Positions 26,089 to 45,959 of a stretch of DNA of 64,000 nt are shown here, one piece after another; the stretch's first letter is position 1; each line of letters begins with the position of its first letter. This DNA is from Jannaschia sp. W003. GTDB lineage: Bacteria; Pseudomonadota; Alphaproteobacteria; Rhodobacterales; Rhodobacteraceae. Below the pieces are notes generated by a model. The model ran no database searches, was not told where the DNA came from, and saw nothing but the letters and a program-made list of their open reading frames with translations. The DNA is taken from contig NZ_CP083539.1 in assembly GCF_025144335.1 (NCBI RefSeq), forward strand, positions 311,501 through 375,500. Reading direction: 5' to 3'. Both the position numbers and the translations under genes were made by a program.

Positions 26089-26885
26089 CAGGCGAAGGCG
26101 GCGATGGCGTCCGCGGTCTCGGCGGGAGCGGAGAGGTTCGGGCAGTGGCCCGTGGCCCGCAGCTTCACGAAGCGGCTGCCGGGGATCGCCTCGTGGACGT
26201 AGCGGCCCACCGCCTCGCCCGCGATGGCGTCGTCGGAGCACTGCAGGATCAGCGTCGGCACGGAGACGTCCGCGAGGTCGGCGCGGTTGTCGGAGGTGAA
26301 GGTGACGCGCGCGAAGCTCTTGGCGATCTCGGGATCGGTGCGGCAGAAGCTGTTGCGCAGCTCCTCGCCCAGCTCGGGGCGGTCCGGGTTGGCCATGATC
26401 ACGGGGGCCATCGCCGCCGACCAGCCCATGTGGTTGCTGTCGAGCGAGACCAGCAGCTCCTCGATCTCGGCTTCCGAGAAGCCGCCGCGGTAGTCCGCGT
26501 CGTCGATGTAGCGCGGCGAGGGGCCGACCATGACCAGCTTGCCGATGCGCCCCGGCGCCCGGCGCGCAGCCAGCACGCCGATCATCGACGAGACCGAGTG
26601 GCCCACGAACACCGCGTCCCGCAGGTCCATGGCCTCCAAGAGCTCGGCCACGTCGGCGGCGTAGCCGTCGAGCGAGCCGTAGCGTTCGGGGTCGAAGGCC
26701 GAGTGGTCGGAGCCGCCGTGGCCTACGTGGTCGAAGGTCACGACGCGGAACCGGTCCTCGAAGCGCGGCGTCACGTAGCGCCACATGGCCTGGTCGCAAC
26801 CGAAGCCGTGGGCGAAGACGATCGCGGGCGCGGACGGATCGTCCCGGCCCGTGAGGCGGACGTTGTGGCGCTTCTCGACGTTCAT
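26088..26885 (-). CDS. RsbQ-like alpha/beta hydrolase
   Basis: A 265-residue hydrolase closely resembling Bacillus RsbQ, with a Ser-Asp-His triad in 'FVGHSVSSMIGVLAA', 'LILQCSDDAIAGEAVG' and 'ATGHCPNLSAP'. 'NVRLTG' and 'FAHGFGCDQAMWRYVTP' are the normal opening. RsbQ works with the PAS-phosphatase RsbP to activate the general stress response, presumably by supplying a small ligand to the PAS domain. The family also includes the plant receptors KAI2 and D14. Here the gene is directly coupled (TGATG) to a PAS histidine kinase, so a related ligand-PAS partnership is a reasonable inference. oxyR lies 47 bp upstream on the same strand. Confidence 0.9.
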   Translation of the reverse strand: MNVEKRHNVRLTGRDDPSAPAIVFAHGFGCDQAMWRYVTPRFEDRFRVVTFDHVGHGGSDHSAFDPERYGSLDGYAADVAELLEAMDLRDAVFVGHSVSSMIGVLAARRAPGRIGKLVMVGPSPRYIDDADYRGGFSEAEIEELLVSLDSNHMGWSAAMAPVIMANPDRPELGEELRNSFCRTDPEIAKSFARVTFTSDNRADLADVSVPTLILQCSDDAIAGEAVGRYVHEAIPGSRFVKLRATGHCPNLSAPAETADAIAAFA

Positions 26886-26932
26886 CGCGGCGATCCCCCG
26901 ACCGAGAGCCCTCGCGCGGCCCCGGCGGAGCC

Positions 26933-30212
<3,280 letters not shown>

Positions 30213-30257
30213 TCCCCGCCCCCTCGCGTGCCCCTCCCGGGGGCGCGCCGCATCCGG

Positions 30258-30287
30258 CGCCGGGCCCCCACGGGTCCGGCGTCTTGC
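30258..30287 (+). terminator. possible terminator after katG
   Basis: A stem formed by CGCCGG (30258-30263) with CCGGCG (30276-30281), extended inside by CCC/GGG across a mismatch, is followed by TCTTGCG. It lies 45 bp past the katG stop. The T-tract is weak, so the call is tentative. Confidence 0.4.
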
Positions 30288-30359
30288 GTCGGGCGCAGGT
30301 CCATCTTGCGGAACCTGCGGCTTGTGCTTTCGTTGGGGTCCGAGTTCACAGGCGCCGAA

Positions 30360-30373
30360 TGAGAGCGCTAACG
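30360..30373. promoter_or_regulatory. LacI-family operator candidate upstream of glgE operon
   Basis: TGAGAGCGCTAACG fits the LacI-family operator pattern TGNNANCGNTNNCA at all but the last fixed position. It sits 73 bp before the glgE start and 25 bp before the leader ORF, where a repressor would block transcription. Sugar-responsive LacI regulators often control glucan and maltose genes. No LacI gene is in the window, so the regulator is unidentified. Confidence 0.45.
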
Positions 30374-30397
30374 AATCACGTCGAGGGAGGACATCCG

Positions 30398-30436
30398 ATG
30401 TTTTGCTCGCCCAAGTTGCGAACCTTCCGCGCATGA
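30398..30436 (+). CDS. 12-codon leader peptide overlapping the glgE start
   Basis: An ATG at 30398 preceded by GGGAGG (8-base spacing) opens a reading frame that encodes MFCSPKLRTFRA and stops at TGA 30434-30436. The stop overlaps the glgE ATG at 30433 by 4 bp. glgE itself has no clear Shine-Dalgarno sequence, so ribosomes ending on this leader probably re-initiate at glgE. The peptide is basic and has no repeated codon that would mark a classical attenuator. It is too short for any family match. Whether the peptide has a role of its own is unknown. Confidence 0.6.
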   Translation: MFCSPKLRTFRA

Positions 30437-32384
30437 GCGCCGAACGCCCCGATCCGCCCCGCGCCCTGGCCGCCACCCGTCTCGCCATCGAGGCGATCGA
30501 GCCCTGCGTCGATGCGGGCCGCTTCGCCGCGAAGGTGGTCGCCGGCTGGCCCGTCGCGGTCGCCGCCGACATCTTCGCCGACGGCCACGAGGTGCTCGGC
30601 GCCTCCGTGGTGACGCCCGCGGGCGAGACGCCCATGGCGCACGACATGAACGACCGCTGGCGCGCCACCGTGCGCTTCGACGGCCCCGGCCCCGCCCGCT
30701 TCCGCATCCAGGCCTGGCGCGACGTCTTCGCCACCTGGGCCCGCGACACCGCCAAGAAGGTCGCCGCCGGCCAGTCCGTGGCCGTGGAGGTCGAGGAGGC
30801 CCGCGCCATCCTGGCGGAGACCAAGGCGCGGGGCGACGACGCGAAGGCGCTCAAGGCGCTGCGCTCTGTTGCGAAGGGCGAGGACGCCGCGGGTGTCCTC
30901 CTGTCGCCCGACACCGCCACGCTGATGGCCCGCATCGGCCCCCGCGCGAACCTGTCCAAGTCCGGCGACGTGCCCGTCTGGGTCGACCGCGAGGCCGCCG
31001 CCTTCGCCGCCTGGTACGAGCTGTTCCCCCGCTCTCTGGGCCGGGACGGCGCCCACGGCACCTTCCGCGACGTGGAGGCGCACCTGCCGTACGTCGCCGG
31101 GATGGGCTTCGACACGCTCTACTTCCCGCCCATCCACCCGGTGGGCACCAAGAACCGCAAGGGAAAGAACAACACCCTGACGGCCGAGCCCGGCGACGTC
31201 GGCTCGCCCTACGCCATCGGCTCCGCCGAGGGCGGCCACATGGCGGTGCATCCCGAGCTGGGCACGCTAGACGACTTCGACCACCTCGTGGACGCGGCCC
31301 GCGATGCCGGCCTCGAGATCGCGCTCGACATCGCGCTGAACGCCTCGCCCGACCACCCCTGGATCGCCGAGCATCCCGAGTGGTTCGAGTGGCGCCCCGA
31401 CGGGACCATCAAGTACGCCGAGAACCCGCCGAAGCGCTACGAGGACATCGTCAACTTCCGCTACTACCTCGACGACGGGGCGCCGAACCTGCCGTTCTGG
31501 CACGCGGTCCTCGACATGTTCCTCTTCTGGGCCGAGCACGGCGTGCTGGCCTTCCGCGTGGACAACCCCCACACCAAGCCGTTCCCGTTCTGGGAGTGGA
31601 TCATCGCCGAGGTCCGCCGCGATCACCCCGGCGCGATCTTCCTGGCCGAGGCCTTCACGCGGCCCAAGGTGATGAAGCGGCTCGCCAAGATCGGCTACAA
31701 CCAGAGCTACAGCTACTTCACCTGGCGCAACACCAAGCACGAGCTGACCGAGTACCTCACGGAGCTGACCCAGGAGGAGTGCCGCGACTACATGCGCGTC
31801 AACTTCTTCGTCAACACGCCCGACATCAACCCGGTGTTCCTCCACACGTCGGGGCGCCCCGGCTTCCGCACCCGCGCGATCCTGGCCGCCTCGCTCTCGG
31901 GCGCCTGGGGCCTCTACTCGGGCTTCGAGTTCTGCGAGGCCGCGCCGATGCCGGGCAAGGAGGAGTACCTCGACAGCGAGAAGTACGAGCTGCGCCCCCG
32001 CGACTTCGACGCCGAGGGGCACATCAAGGACGACGTCGCCCTGATCAACCGCGTGCGCCGCGAGCAGCCGGCGATGCGCGACTTCCGCAACCTCAAGTTC
32101 TTTGCGGCGCACGACGACCGCGTGCTCTACTACGGGCGCATGGACCCGGCCTCGGGCAGCTACGTGCTGTTCCACGTGCTGCTCGACCCCCACGCGGGCG
32201 CGGAGTTCGGCTTCGAGGTGCCGCTGTGGGAGTTCGGCCTGCCCGACGCCGCCAGCGTCGAGGTCGAGGACCTGGTCCACGGCAACCGCTTCACGTGGCA
32301 CGGCAAGGACCACGTGCTGCGCCTCGACCCGCAGGAGCGGCCCTACGCGATCTGGAAGATCACGCCCCCCGGAGGTGGCACCCG

Positions 32385-32388
<4 letters not shown>
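30433..32388 (+). CDS. glgE: alpha-1,4-glucan:maltose-1-phosphate maltosyltransferase GlgE
   Basis: A 651-residue GH13_3 enzyme that extends alpha-1,4-glucan by two glucose units from maltose-1-phosphate. After an N-terminal beta domain and helical insert, the barrel starts at 'VDREAAAFAAWYELFPRS'. 'YFPPIHPVGTKNRKGKNNTL' is a GlgE hallmark. The nucleophile is Asp377 in 'AFRVDNPHTKPF', the acid/base Glu406 in 'IFLAEAFTRP', and the third carboxylate Asp464 in 'NTPDINP'. Length matches the family (about 660). The start is ATG 30433, coupled to a 12-codon leader ORF. An in-frame upstream GTG would add 37 unconserved residues. It heads a seven-gene glucan/trehalose operon and overlaps treS by 4 bp. 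Confidence 0.96.
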
Positions 32389-38128
<5,740 letters not shown>

Positions 38129-38139
38129 GGCCCTCCCCC

Positions 38140-40202
<2,063 letters not shown>

Positions 40203-40206
<4 letters not shown>

Positions 40207-41939
40207 GCACGCTGCCCTCCTGGGGCGCCGTCCCCACCGACCGCGGCACCCGGTTCCGCCTCTGGGCGCCGGGCGTCGCGTCCCTGCAGGTCCGCGTGGC
40301 GGGCACCGACCACGCCATGCAGGCCGAGGGCGAGAGCTGGTTCTCGGCCACGCTCGACGCGCCCGCGGGCACGGAATACCTGTTCGTGCTGCCAGACGGC
40401 ACCGCCGTGCCCGACCCCGCCTCGCGGCGGCAGGCGGGCGACGTGCACGGCGCCTCGGTCGTGGCCGAGGCCGAGCACCGCTTCCGCCACCCCCACCCCG
40501 AGCGCCCCTGGCACGAGGCGGTGATCTACGAGATGCACGTGGGCACCTTCACGCCCGAGGGCACGTTCCGCGCCGCGGTGGCCAAGCTCGACCACCTCGT
40601 CGACCTCGGCGTGACGGCGATCGACATCCTGCCCGTGGCCCAGTTCGGCGGCCGCCACGGCTGGGGCTACGACGGCGTGCTGCTCTACTGCCCCCACGAG
40701 GCCTACGGCACGCCCCAGGACCTCGCCCATCTGGTGGACGAGGCACACGGGCGCGGGCTGAAGGTCATGATGGACGTGGTCTACAACCACTTCGGCCCCG
40801 ACGGGAACTACATCGGCGCCTACGCCCCCGGCTTCTACGACGAGGCGCGGCACACCCCCTGGGGCGCCGCCATCGACTACACCCGCGCCCCCGTGCGCCG
40901 CTTCGCGATCGAGAACGCGCTCTACTGGCTCGAGCACTTCCGCATCGACGGCCTGCGCATGGACGCCATCGACCACGTGGTCGACCCCTCGGACCCGGAC
41001 GTGCTGACCGAGATGGCACGCGAGATTCGCCAGCGCGTCCCCGACGCCTGGCTGATGACCGAGGACAACCGCAACGTCACCTACCTTCACGAGCGGGGCG
41101 AGGACGGTGCCACGCCGCTCATGGACGGCGAGTGGAACGACGACTGGCACAACGCCGCCCACGTGGTCGCCACCGACGAGACCGAAGGATACTACGGCGA
41201 CTTCGCGGACGACCCCGTGGGCCACCTCGCCCGCGCCGTGGCCGAGGGCTTCGCCTACCAGGGCGAGACCGGGCCGGGCGGCGAGGCGCGCGGCAAGCCC
41301 TCGGGGCACCTGCCGCCCGAGGCCTTTGTGAACTTCCTCCAGAACCACGACCAGGTGGGCAACCGCGCCATCGGCGAGCGGCTGACGAAGCTCGCCCCCG
41401 CCGCGCGGCTCGATGCGCTGCAGGCGCTGCTGCTGCTCTCGCCCGGCATCCCGCTCCTGTTCATGGGCGAGGAGTGGGGCGCGACCGAGCCGTTCCTGTT
41501 CTTCGCGGACTTCGAGGGCGACCTGGCCCGGGCCGTGACCGAGGGCCGCCGCCGGGAGTTCGCCTCGTTCGTGGGCTTCGAGGGCGCCGTGCCCGACCCG
41601 ATCGAGCGCTCCTCCTTCGAGGCCTCGAAGCTGAACTGGGCGCGCGCCGAGCAGGGCGATCACCAAGACGCGCTGGCCCGCACGCGAGAGCTGATCGCCC
41701 TGCGGCTGGAGCGCATCGCGCCGCTGCTGCCCGGCACCCGGCCCCATGCCGGCCGGCGGCTCCACACCGACCGCGAGGCCATCGCCGTGGACTGGCGCCT
41801 CGGCGGGGGCCTCCTGCAGGTCCGCGCCAACTTCGCCCACCACCCCGTGGCGATGCCGCCGGTGTCGGGCGAGACGATCCACCTCACCGGGCCCACGATG
41901 GGTGCCCCGAACTCGACCCTCTTCGCGGTGGACGCATGA
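40203..41939 (+). CDS. treZ: malto-oligosyltrehalose trehalohydrolase TreZ
   Basis: A 578-residue GH13_10 enzyme that releases free trehalose from maltooligosyl-trehalose made by TreY. The small N-terminal E-set domain ('RFRLWAPGVASLQVRV') precedes the barrel with 'YEMHVGTFTPEGTF', Asp254 ('GLRMDAIDHV'), Glu287 ('WLMTEDNRN') and Asp383 ('LQNHDQVGN'). 'DVVYNHFGPDGNYI' is the usual second motif. 'LFMGEEWGATEPFLFFADF' is a TreZ signature. Start and stop each overlap the neighbours by 4 bp. Confidence 0.96.
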
Positions 41940-43666
41940 GCCTTCACGACCTCGCCCGACATCACGGCCTGACCCTCGCCTACGAGGGCCGGCCCGTGCC
42001 CGACGCCACGCTCCGCCTACTCTTGCGCGACCTCGGCGTGGACCCAGTGGGCACCCCCGAGGGTCCGCCCGCCGCCACCGAGATGCGGGTGCCCGAGGAC
42101 GGGCGCTGCTTCCTGCCGCAGTCCTTGCGCGACGCGCCCGGCTGGGGCGTGTTCGGCCAGCTCTACGAGCTGCGCTCGGCGCGGAACTGGGGCATCGGCG
42201 ACTTCGCGGACCTCGCCGTGCTCGCGCGCACCTGCGGCGCGGCGGGGGCCGACTTCCTCGGCATCAACCCGGTGCACGCGCTCTTCACCGCCGAGCCGCG
42301 CCACACCTCGCCCTTCTCGCCCTCGAACCGGCGCTTCCTGAATCCCCTCTACATCGCTCCCGACCTTCTGGGTTGCCCACGCCCCGAGGGCTTGCCCGAC
42401 GGCGACGAGGTGGACTACGTCGCCGTGGCCAAGGCGAAGCTTGCGGCCCTGCGCGCCGCCTTCGACGCCGCCGCGGAGAGTGCGGACTTCGACGCCTTCC
42501 GCGCGCGCGAGGGCGAGGCCCTGCGCCTCCACGCCCTGTTCGAGACGCTCAGTTACCGCTTCGGCGGCGGCTGGCTCGGCTGGCCCGAGGCCTTCCATCG
42601 CCCCGATGCCCCTGAGGTGCGCGAGCACGCCGAGGCGCACGAGGACGACATCCGCTTCCACGAGTGGCTCCAGTGGATCGCCCGCACCCAGCTCGCCGCC
42701 GCCCAGCGCGCGGCCGAAGGCTCGGGCATGCGCCTCGGGCTCTACCTCGACCTCGCCGTGGGCGAGGCGCTGGACGGCTCGGCCACGTGGTCGGGTACGG
42801 CCCACGCGCTGGAGGGCGTGACCGTGGGCGCGCCGCCCGACGTGTTCTCCGAGGACGGCCAGAACTGGCAGCTCGCCGCCCCCTCGCCGCGCGGCGGTCA
42901 CGGGGACTTCGACGCCATGATCGAGGCGCAGCTCCGCGACGCGGGCGCGCTGCGGATAGACCACGCCATGGCGCTCTGGCAGCTCTTCCTGATCCCGAAG
43001 GGCGAGCCCGCCGCCAACGGCACCCACCTGCGCTACCCCATGGAGGCCCTGCTCCGCACCCTCGCCGCGCGCTCCAACGGCTCGGGCGCCGTGGTGATCG
43101 GCGAGGATCTGGGCTGGGTGCCCGAGGGCTTCCGCGATGCCATGGCCGAGGCCAACGTCTTGGCCTACCGCATCGTCTACTTCGAGCAGGACGAGCGCGG
43201 GTTCCATGGGCCGGACGCCTACCCCCGCACCGCCATGGCGTGCCTGTCGACCCACGACCTGCCGCCCCTCGCGGGGTGGTGGCGCGGCGACGACATCCGC
43301 CTGCGCGCCGAGAACGGGCTGATCTCCGAGGGCGCCGCAGCCCAGCAGCGCGAGCACCGGGTATGGGAGCGCCGGGAGCTGGCGAAGGCGATGGGCGCCG
43401 ACGTGGACGCCGCGGCCGACGCGCTGCCCGAGGCCATGCTGGACGCGGCCCACCGCTTCATCGCCGCCACGCCCTGCCTGCTGGCCGGCGTGCGGCTGGC
43501 CGACCTCGTGGGCCCCGACCGGCCCACCAACATGCCCGGCACCACCGACGGCTACCCGAACTGGCGCCCCCGCGCGCCGGTGGCCGTGGACGACGTCGCG
43601 GACCATCCCACCTTCCGGCGCATCACCGCGCTGATGCGCGACGCGCGCCCGAGGCCCAACGCATGA
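41936..43666 (+). CDS. malQ: 4-alpha-glucanotransferase (amylomaltase)
   Basis: A 576-residue GH77 enzyme that transfers maltodextrin segments between chains and releases glucose. Motifs are 'GVFGQLYELRSARNWGIGDF', 'ADFLGINPVHALF' and 'SPFSPSNRRFLNPLYI'. The catalytic residues are Asp342 ('ALRIDHAMALWQLF'), Glu390 ('VIGEDLGWVPEGF') and Asp441 ('STHDLPPLAGWW'). 'GVRLADLVGPDRPTNMPGTT' closes the active site. Length is slightly longer than the compact amylomaltases (about 500), shorter than E. coli MalQ. It sits between treZ and treY with ATGA overlaps, presumably recycling the short chains that those enzymes leave. Confidence 0.95.
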   Translation: MSLHDLARHHGLTLAYEGRPVPDATLRLLLRDLGVDPVGTPEGPPAATEMRVPEDGRCFLPQSLRDAPGWGVFGQLYELRSARNWGIGDFADLAVLARTCGAAGADFLGINPVHALFTAEPRHTSPFSPSNRRFLNPLYIAPDLLGCPRPEGLPDGDEVDYVAVAKAKLAALRAAFDAAAESADFDAFRAREGEALRLHALFETLSYRFGGGWLGWPEAFHRPDAPEVREHAEAHEDDIRFHEWLQWIARTQLAAAQRAAEGSGMRLGLYLDLAVGEALDGSATWSGTAHALEGVTVGAPPDVFSEDGQNWQLAAPSPRGGHGDFDAMIEAQLRDAGALRIDHAMALWQLFLIPKGEPAANGTHLRYPMEALLRTLAARSNGSGAVVIGEDLGWVPEGFRDAMAEANVLAYRIVYFEQDERGFHGPDAYPRTAMACLSTHDLPPLAGWWRGDDIRLRAENGLISEGAAAQQREHRVWERRELAKAMGADVDAAADALPEAMLDAAHRFIAATPCLLAGVRLADLVGPDRPTNMPGTTDGYPNWRPRAPVAVDDVADHPTFRRITALMRDARPRPNA

Positions 43667-45831
43667 CCGCCCTGCCCACCGCCACCTACCGCCTGCAGCT
43701 GCGCGAGGGCATGGACTTCGCCCGCGCCGAGACGCTGGTGCCCTACCTCGCCGACCTCGGCGTGTCGCACCTCTACCTCTCGCCGATCTTCACCGCGGCC
43801 TCGGGTTCCACCCACGGCTACGACGTGGCCGACCCCAACGAGATCGAGCCCTCGCTGGGCGGGCGCGAGGGGCTGGAGTCCCTCTCCGAGGCGCTGAAGG
43901 CCGCGGGCCTCGGCCTGATCCTCGACATCGTGCCCAACCACATGGCGTTCGGCCCCGACACGCCTTGGCTGATGGACGTGCTGCGCCACGGGCAGGACAG
44001 CCGCTACGCCCACCACTTCGACATCGACTGGAGCCGCCGGCGCCTGCGCCTGCCGTGGCTGAGCGACAGCTTCGAGGCGCTGGCGAGCGCGGGCGAGATC
44101 ACCGTGGACGGCGACCACATCGCCGCGCCGGGCCTGCGCATCCCCCTCGCCGTGCCGGCCGAGAAGGGCCAGGACGTGCGCGCGGTCCACGCCGCGCAGC
44201 CCTGGCGCCTGACCCACTGGCGCACCGAGGCCTCGGCCATCTCGCACCGGCGCTTCTTCACCGTGACGGGCCTCATCGGCCTGCGCGTCGAGGACGAGGC
44301 GGTGTTCGAGGATGTCCACCGCCTGACCTTCGAGCTGGTCGAGGCGGGCATCGTGGACGGCCTTCGCGTGGACCACGTGGACGGGCTGGCCGATCCGGCC
44401 GAGTACCTCGACCGCCTGCACGCCCGCCTGCCCGGCACCCCGGTCTGGATCGAGAAGATCCTCACCGGCGACGAGGGCCTGCCCCCCGCCTGGCCCGTGG
44501 AGGGCACCACCGGCTACGTCGCCGGCCGCGCCATCTCGCAGGTGCTGACCGACGGCGCCGGCGCCGAGGCTCTGGCCGAGGGCTGGGCGCCCTTCGCCCG
44601 CGCCCGGGACGACGCCAAGACCCAGATCGTCACCACCGAGCTGCAGTTCGAGATCGAGCGCCTCGCCGACCTCGCCGATGTCACGGGTGGCGAGTGGGGC
44701 CGCGCCGCCTGGCGCGAGGCGCTGCTGGCCTACATCCGCGCCTTCCCGCGCTACCGCACCTACACCACGCTGGACGCCGTCGGGGACGAGGATGCCGCGC
44801 TGATCCGCGACGCCGCCGTCCGCGCCGCCAGTCGCTTCCCCCATCCCGGCGCCCTGCCCGACCTCGCGGACCTGCTGACCGATACCGCCAACCCCGAGCT
44901 GCGCCTGCGGCTCCAGCAACTCACGGGGGCGGCCATCGCCAAGGCGCAGGAGGACACGGCGTTCTACCGCTACGTGCCCTATCTCGCCGCCAACGAGGTG
45001 GGCGCCGAGCCCGACCACCCTGCCCTGGACGCCGCCGGCTTCCATGCCGCGATGGAGCGGCGTGCGCGCGAGATGCCCCACGGCCTCACGCTCACCTCCA
45101 GCCACGACACCAAGCGCTCCGAGGACGCGCGCGCGCGGATCATGGCGCTGTCGCACCAGCCCGAGGGGCGCGAGATGCTCCTGGAGCTCGTGCCCGACCT
45201 GCCGCACCCGTGGCGCTGGTACCTCGCCCAGTCGGCCTTCGCCGCGCAGCCCGACGGCGACCTCGCCGAGCGCCTGCCGGTCCACATGGAGAAGGCCATG
45301 CGCGAGGCCAAGCGGCGCACCTTCTGGGCCGCTCCGAACGAGACCTTCGAGGCGCGCATCATCGAGGGCGCGCTGGAGGCCGCCGAGCGGTTCGACCCCC
45401 TGCCCGATGCCCTGAAGCCGCTGGCGAAGCGTGCCGACGGGCTGGCGCTAGCGCAGGCGGCCCTGAAGCTGACCGTGCCCGGCATCCCCGACATCTACCA
45501 AGGCACCGAGGTCGGCTCGCACCTGCTGACCGACCCCGACAACCGCGCCGCCGTGGACTTCGACGCGCTGGCCCGCCGCCGCGAGATGCGCGCCTTCGAC
45601 CGGCGCAAGATGGACCTGACGCGCACGCTCCTGCGCCTGCGCCGCGACGAGCCGGAGGCGTTCGCCTCCGGGTACGAGCCGCTGGAAGCCCCCGAGGGCC
45701 AGCTCCGCTTCGCGCGCGGCCCCTTCGTGGTCACCGTGGACCTGCGCGGCGAGGATCTGGAGGGCGCGCCCGAAGGCGAGGTCGTCTGGCCCCGCGAGGG
45801 CGCGGCGCCGGCGCGGGTGGAGCGGCGGTAG
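43663..45831 (+). CDS. treY: malto-oligosyltrehalose synthase TreY
   Basis: A 722-residue GH13_26 intramolecular transglycosidase that converts the reducing-end alpha-1,4 bond of maltooligosaccharides to the alpha,alpha-1,1 trehalose bond. The opening 'TATYRLQLREGMDFARA' and 'SHLYLSPIFTAASGSTHGYD' are invariant in the family. The catalytic residues are Asp237 ('GLRVDHVDGLADP'), Glu264 ('VWIEKILTGDE') and Asp482 ('TSSHDTKRSED'). The C-terminus 'LTVPGIPDIYQGTEV' and 'LVDPDNR'-like text is also typical. It is the last gene of the operon and is followed by one copy of the 101-bp repeat. Confidence 0.96.
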   Translation: MTALPTATYRLQLREGMDFARAETLVPYLADLGVSHLYLSPIFTAASGSTHGYDVADPNEIEPSLGGREGLESLSEALKAAGLGLILDIVPNHMAFGPDTPWLMDVLRHGQDSRYAHHFDIDWSRRRLRLPWLSDSFEALASAGEITVDGDHIAAPGLRIPLAVPAEKGQDVRAVHAAQPWRLTHWRTEASAISHRRFFTVTGLIGLRVEDEAVFEDVHRLTFELVEAGIVDGLRVDHVDGLADPAEYLDRLHARLPGTPVWIEKILTGDEGLPPAWPVEGTTGYVAGRAISQVLTDGAGAEALAEGWAPFARARDDAKTQIVTTELQFEIERLADLADVTGGEWGRAAWREALLAYIRAFPRYRTYTTLDAVGDEDAALIRDAAVRAASRFPHPGALPDLADLLTDTANPELRLRLQQLTGAAIAKAQEDTAFYRYVPYLAANEVGAEPDHPALDAAGFHAAMERRAREMPHGLTLTSSHDTKRSEDARARIMALSHQPEGREMLLELVPDLPHPWRWYLAQSAFAAQPDGDLAERLPVHMEKAMREAKRRTFWAAPNETFEARIIEGALEAAERFDPLPDALKPLAKRADGLALAQAALKLTVPGIPDIYQGTEVGSHLLTDPDNRAAVDFDALARRREMRAFDRRKMDLTRTLLRLRRDEPEAFASGYEPLEAPEGQLRFARGPFVVTVDLRGEDLEGAPEGEVVWPREGAAPARVERR

Positions 45832-45844
45832 GAAGCATTCCCGG

Positions 45845-45945
45845 CACGCCTCGGACTCGATCCGGGGCCTCCGGCCGACGTCGATGCTACCCTTGCGGAG
45901 CGAAGCGCGGGTCGCGGGCAGAGGCCCCGGATCAAGTCCGGGGCG
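45845..45945 (+). repeat. 101-bp palindromic intergenic element, copy A
   Basis: This copy begins CACGCC and ends GGGGCG. Each end is a mini-hairpin built on CCCCGGA/TCCGGGG-type arms with a 5-base loop, and the two ends are inverted relative to each other. Its right arm (45921-45945) is the exact reverse complement of the left arm of copy D at 54248-54272. The core contains GCGGAGCGAAGC, shared by other copies. It lies 13 bp after treY and 14 bp before the topoisomerase stop, so it may act as a bidirectional terminator. Confidence 0.85.
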
Positions 45946-45959
45946 TGTGACGCGCTCCC

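Noticed and set aside
30322..30432. GTG start 37 codons upstream for glgE
   Set aside because: The added residues run through the putative operator and the leader ORF, have no conserved features, and the ATG at 30433 fits the ATGA overlap pattern of the operon.
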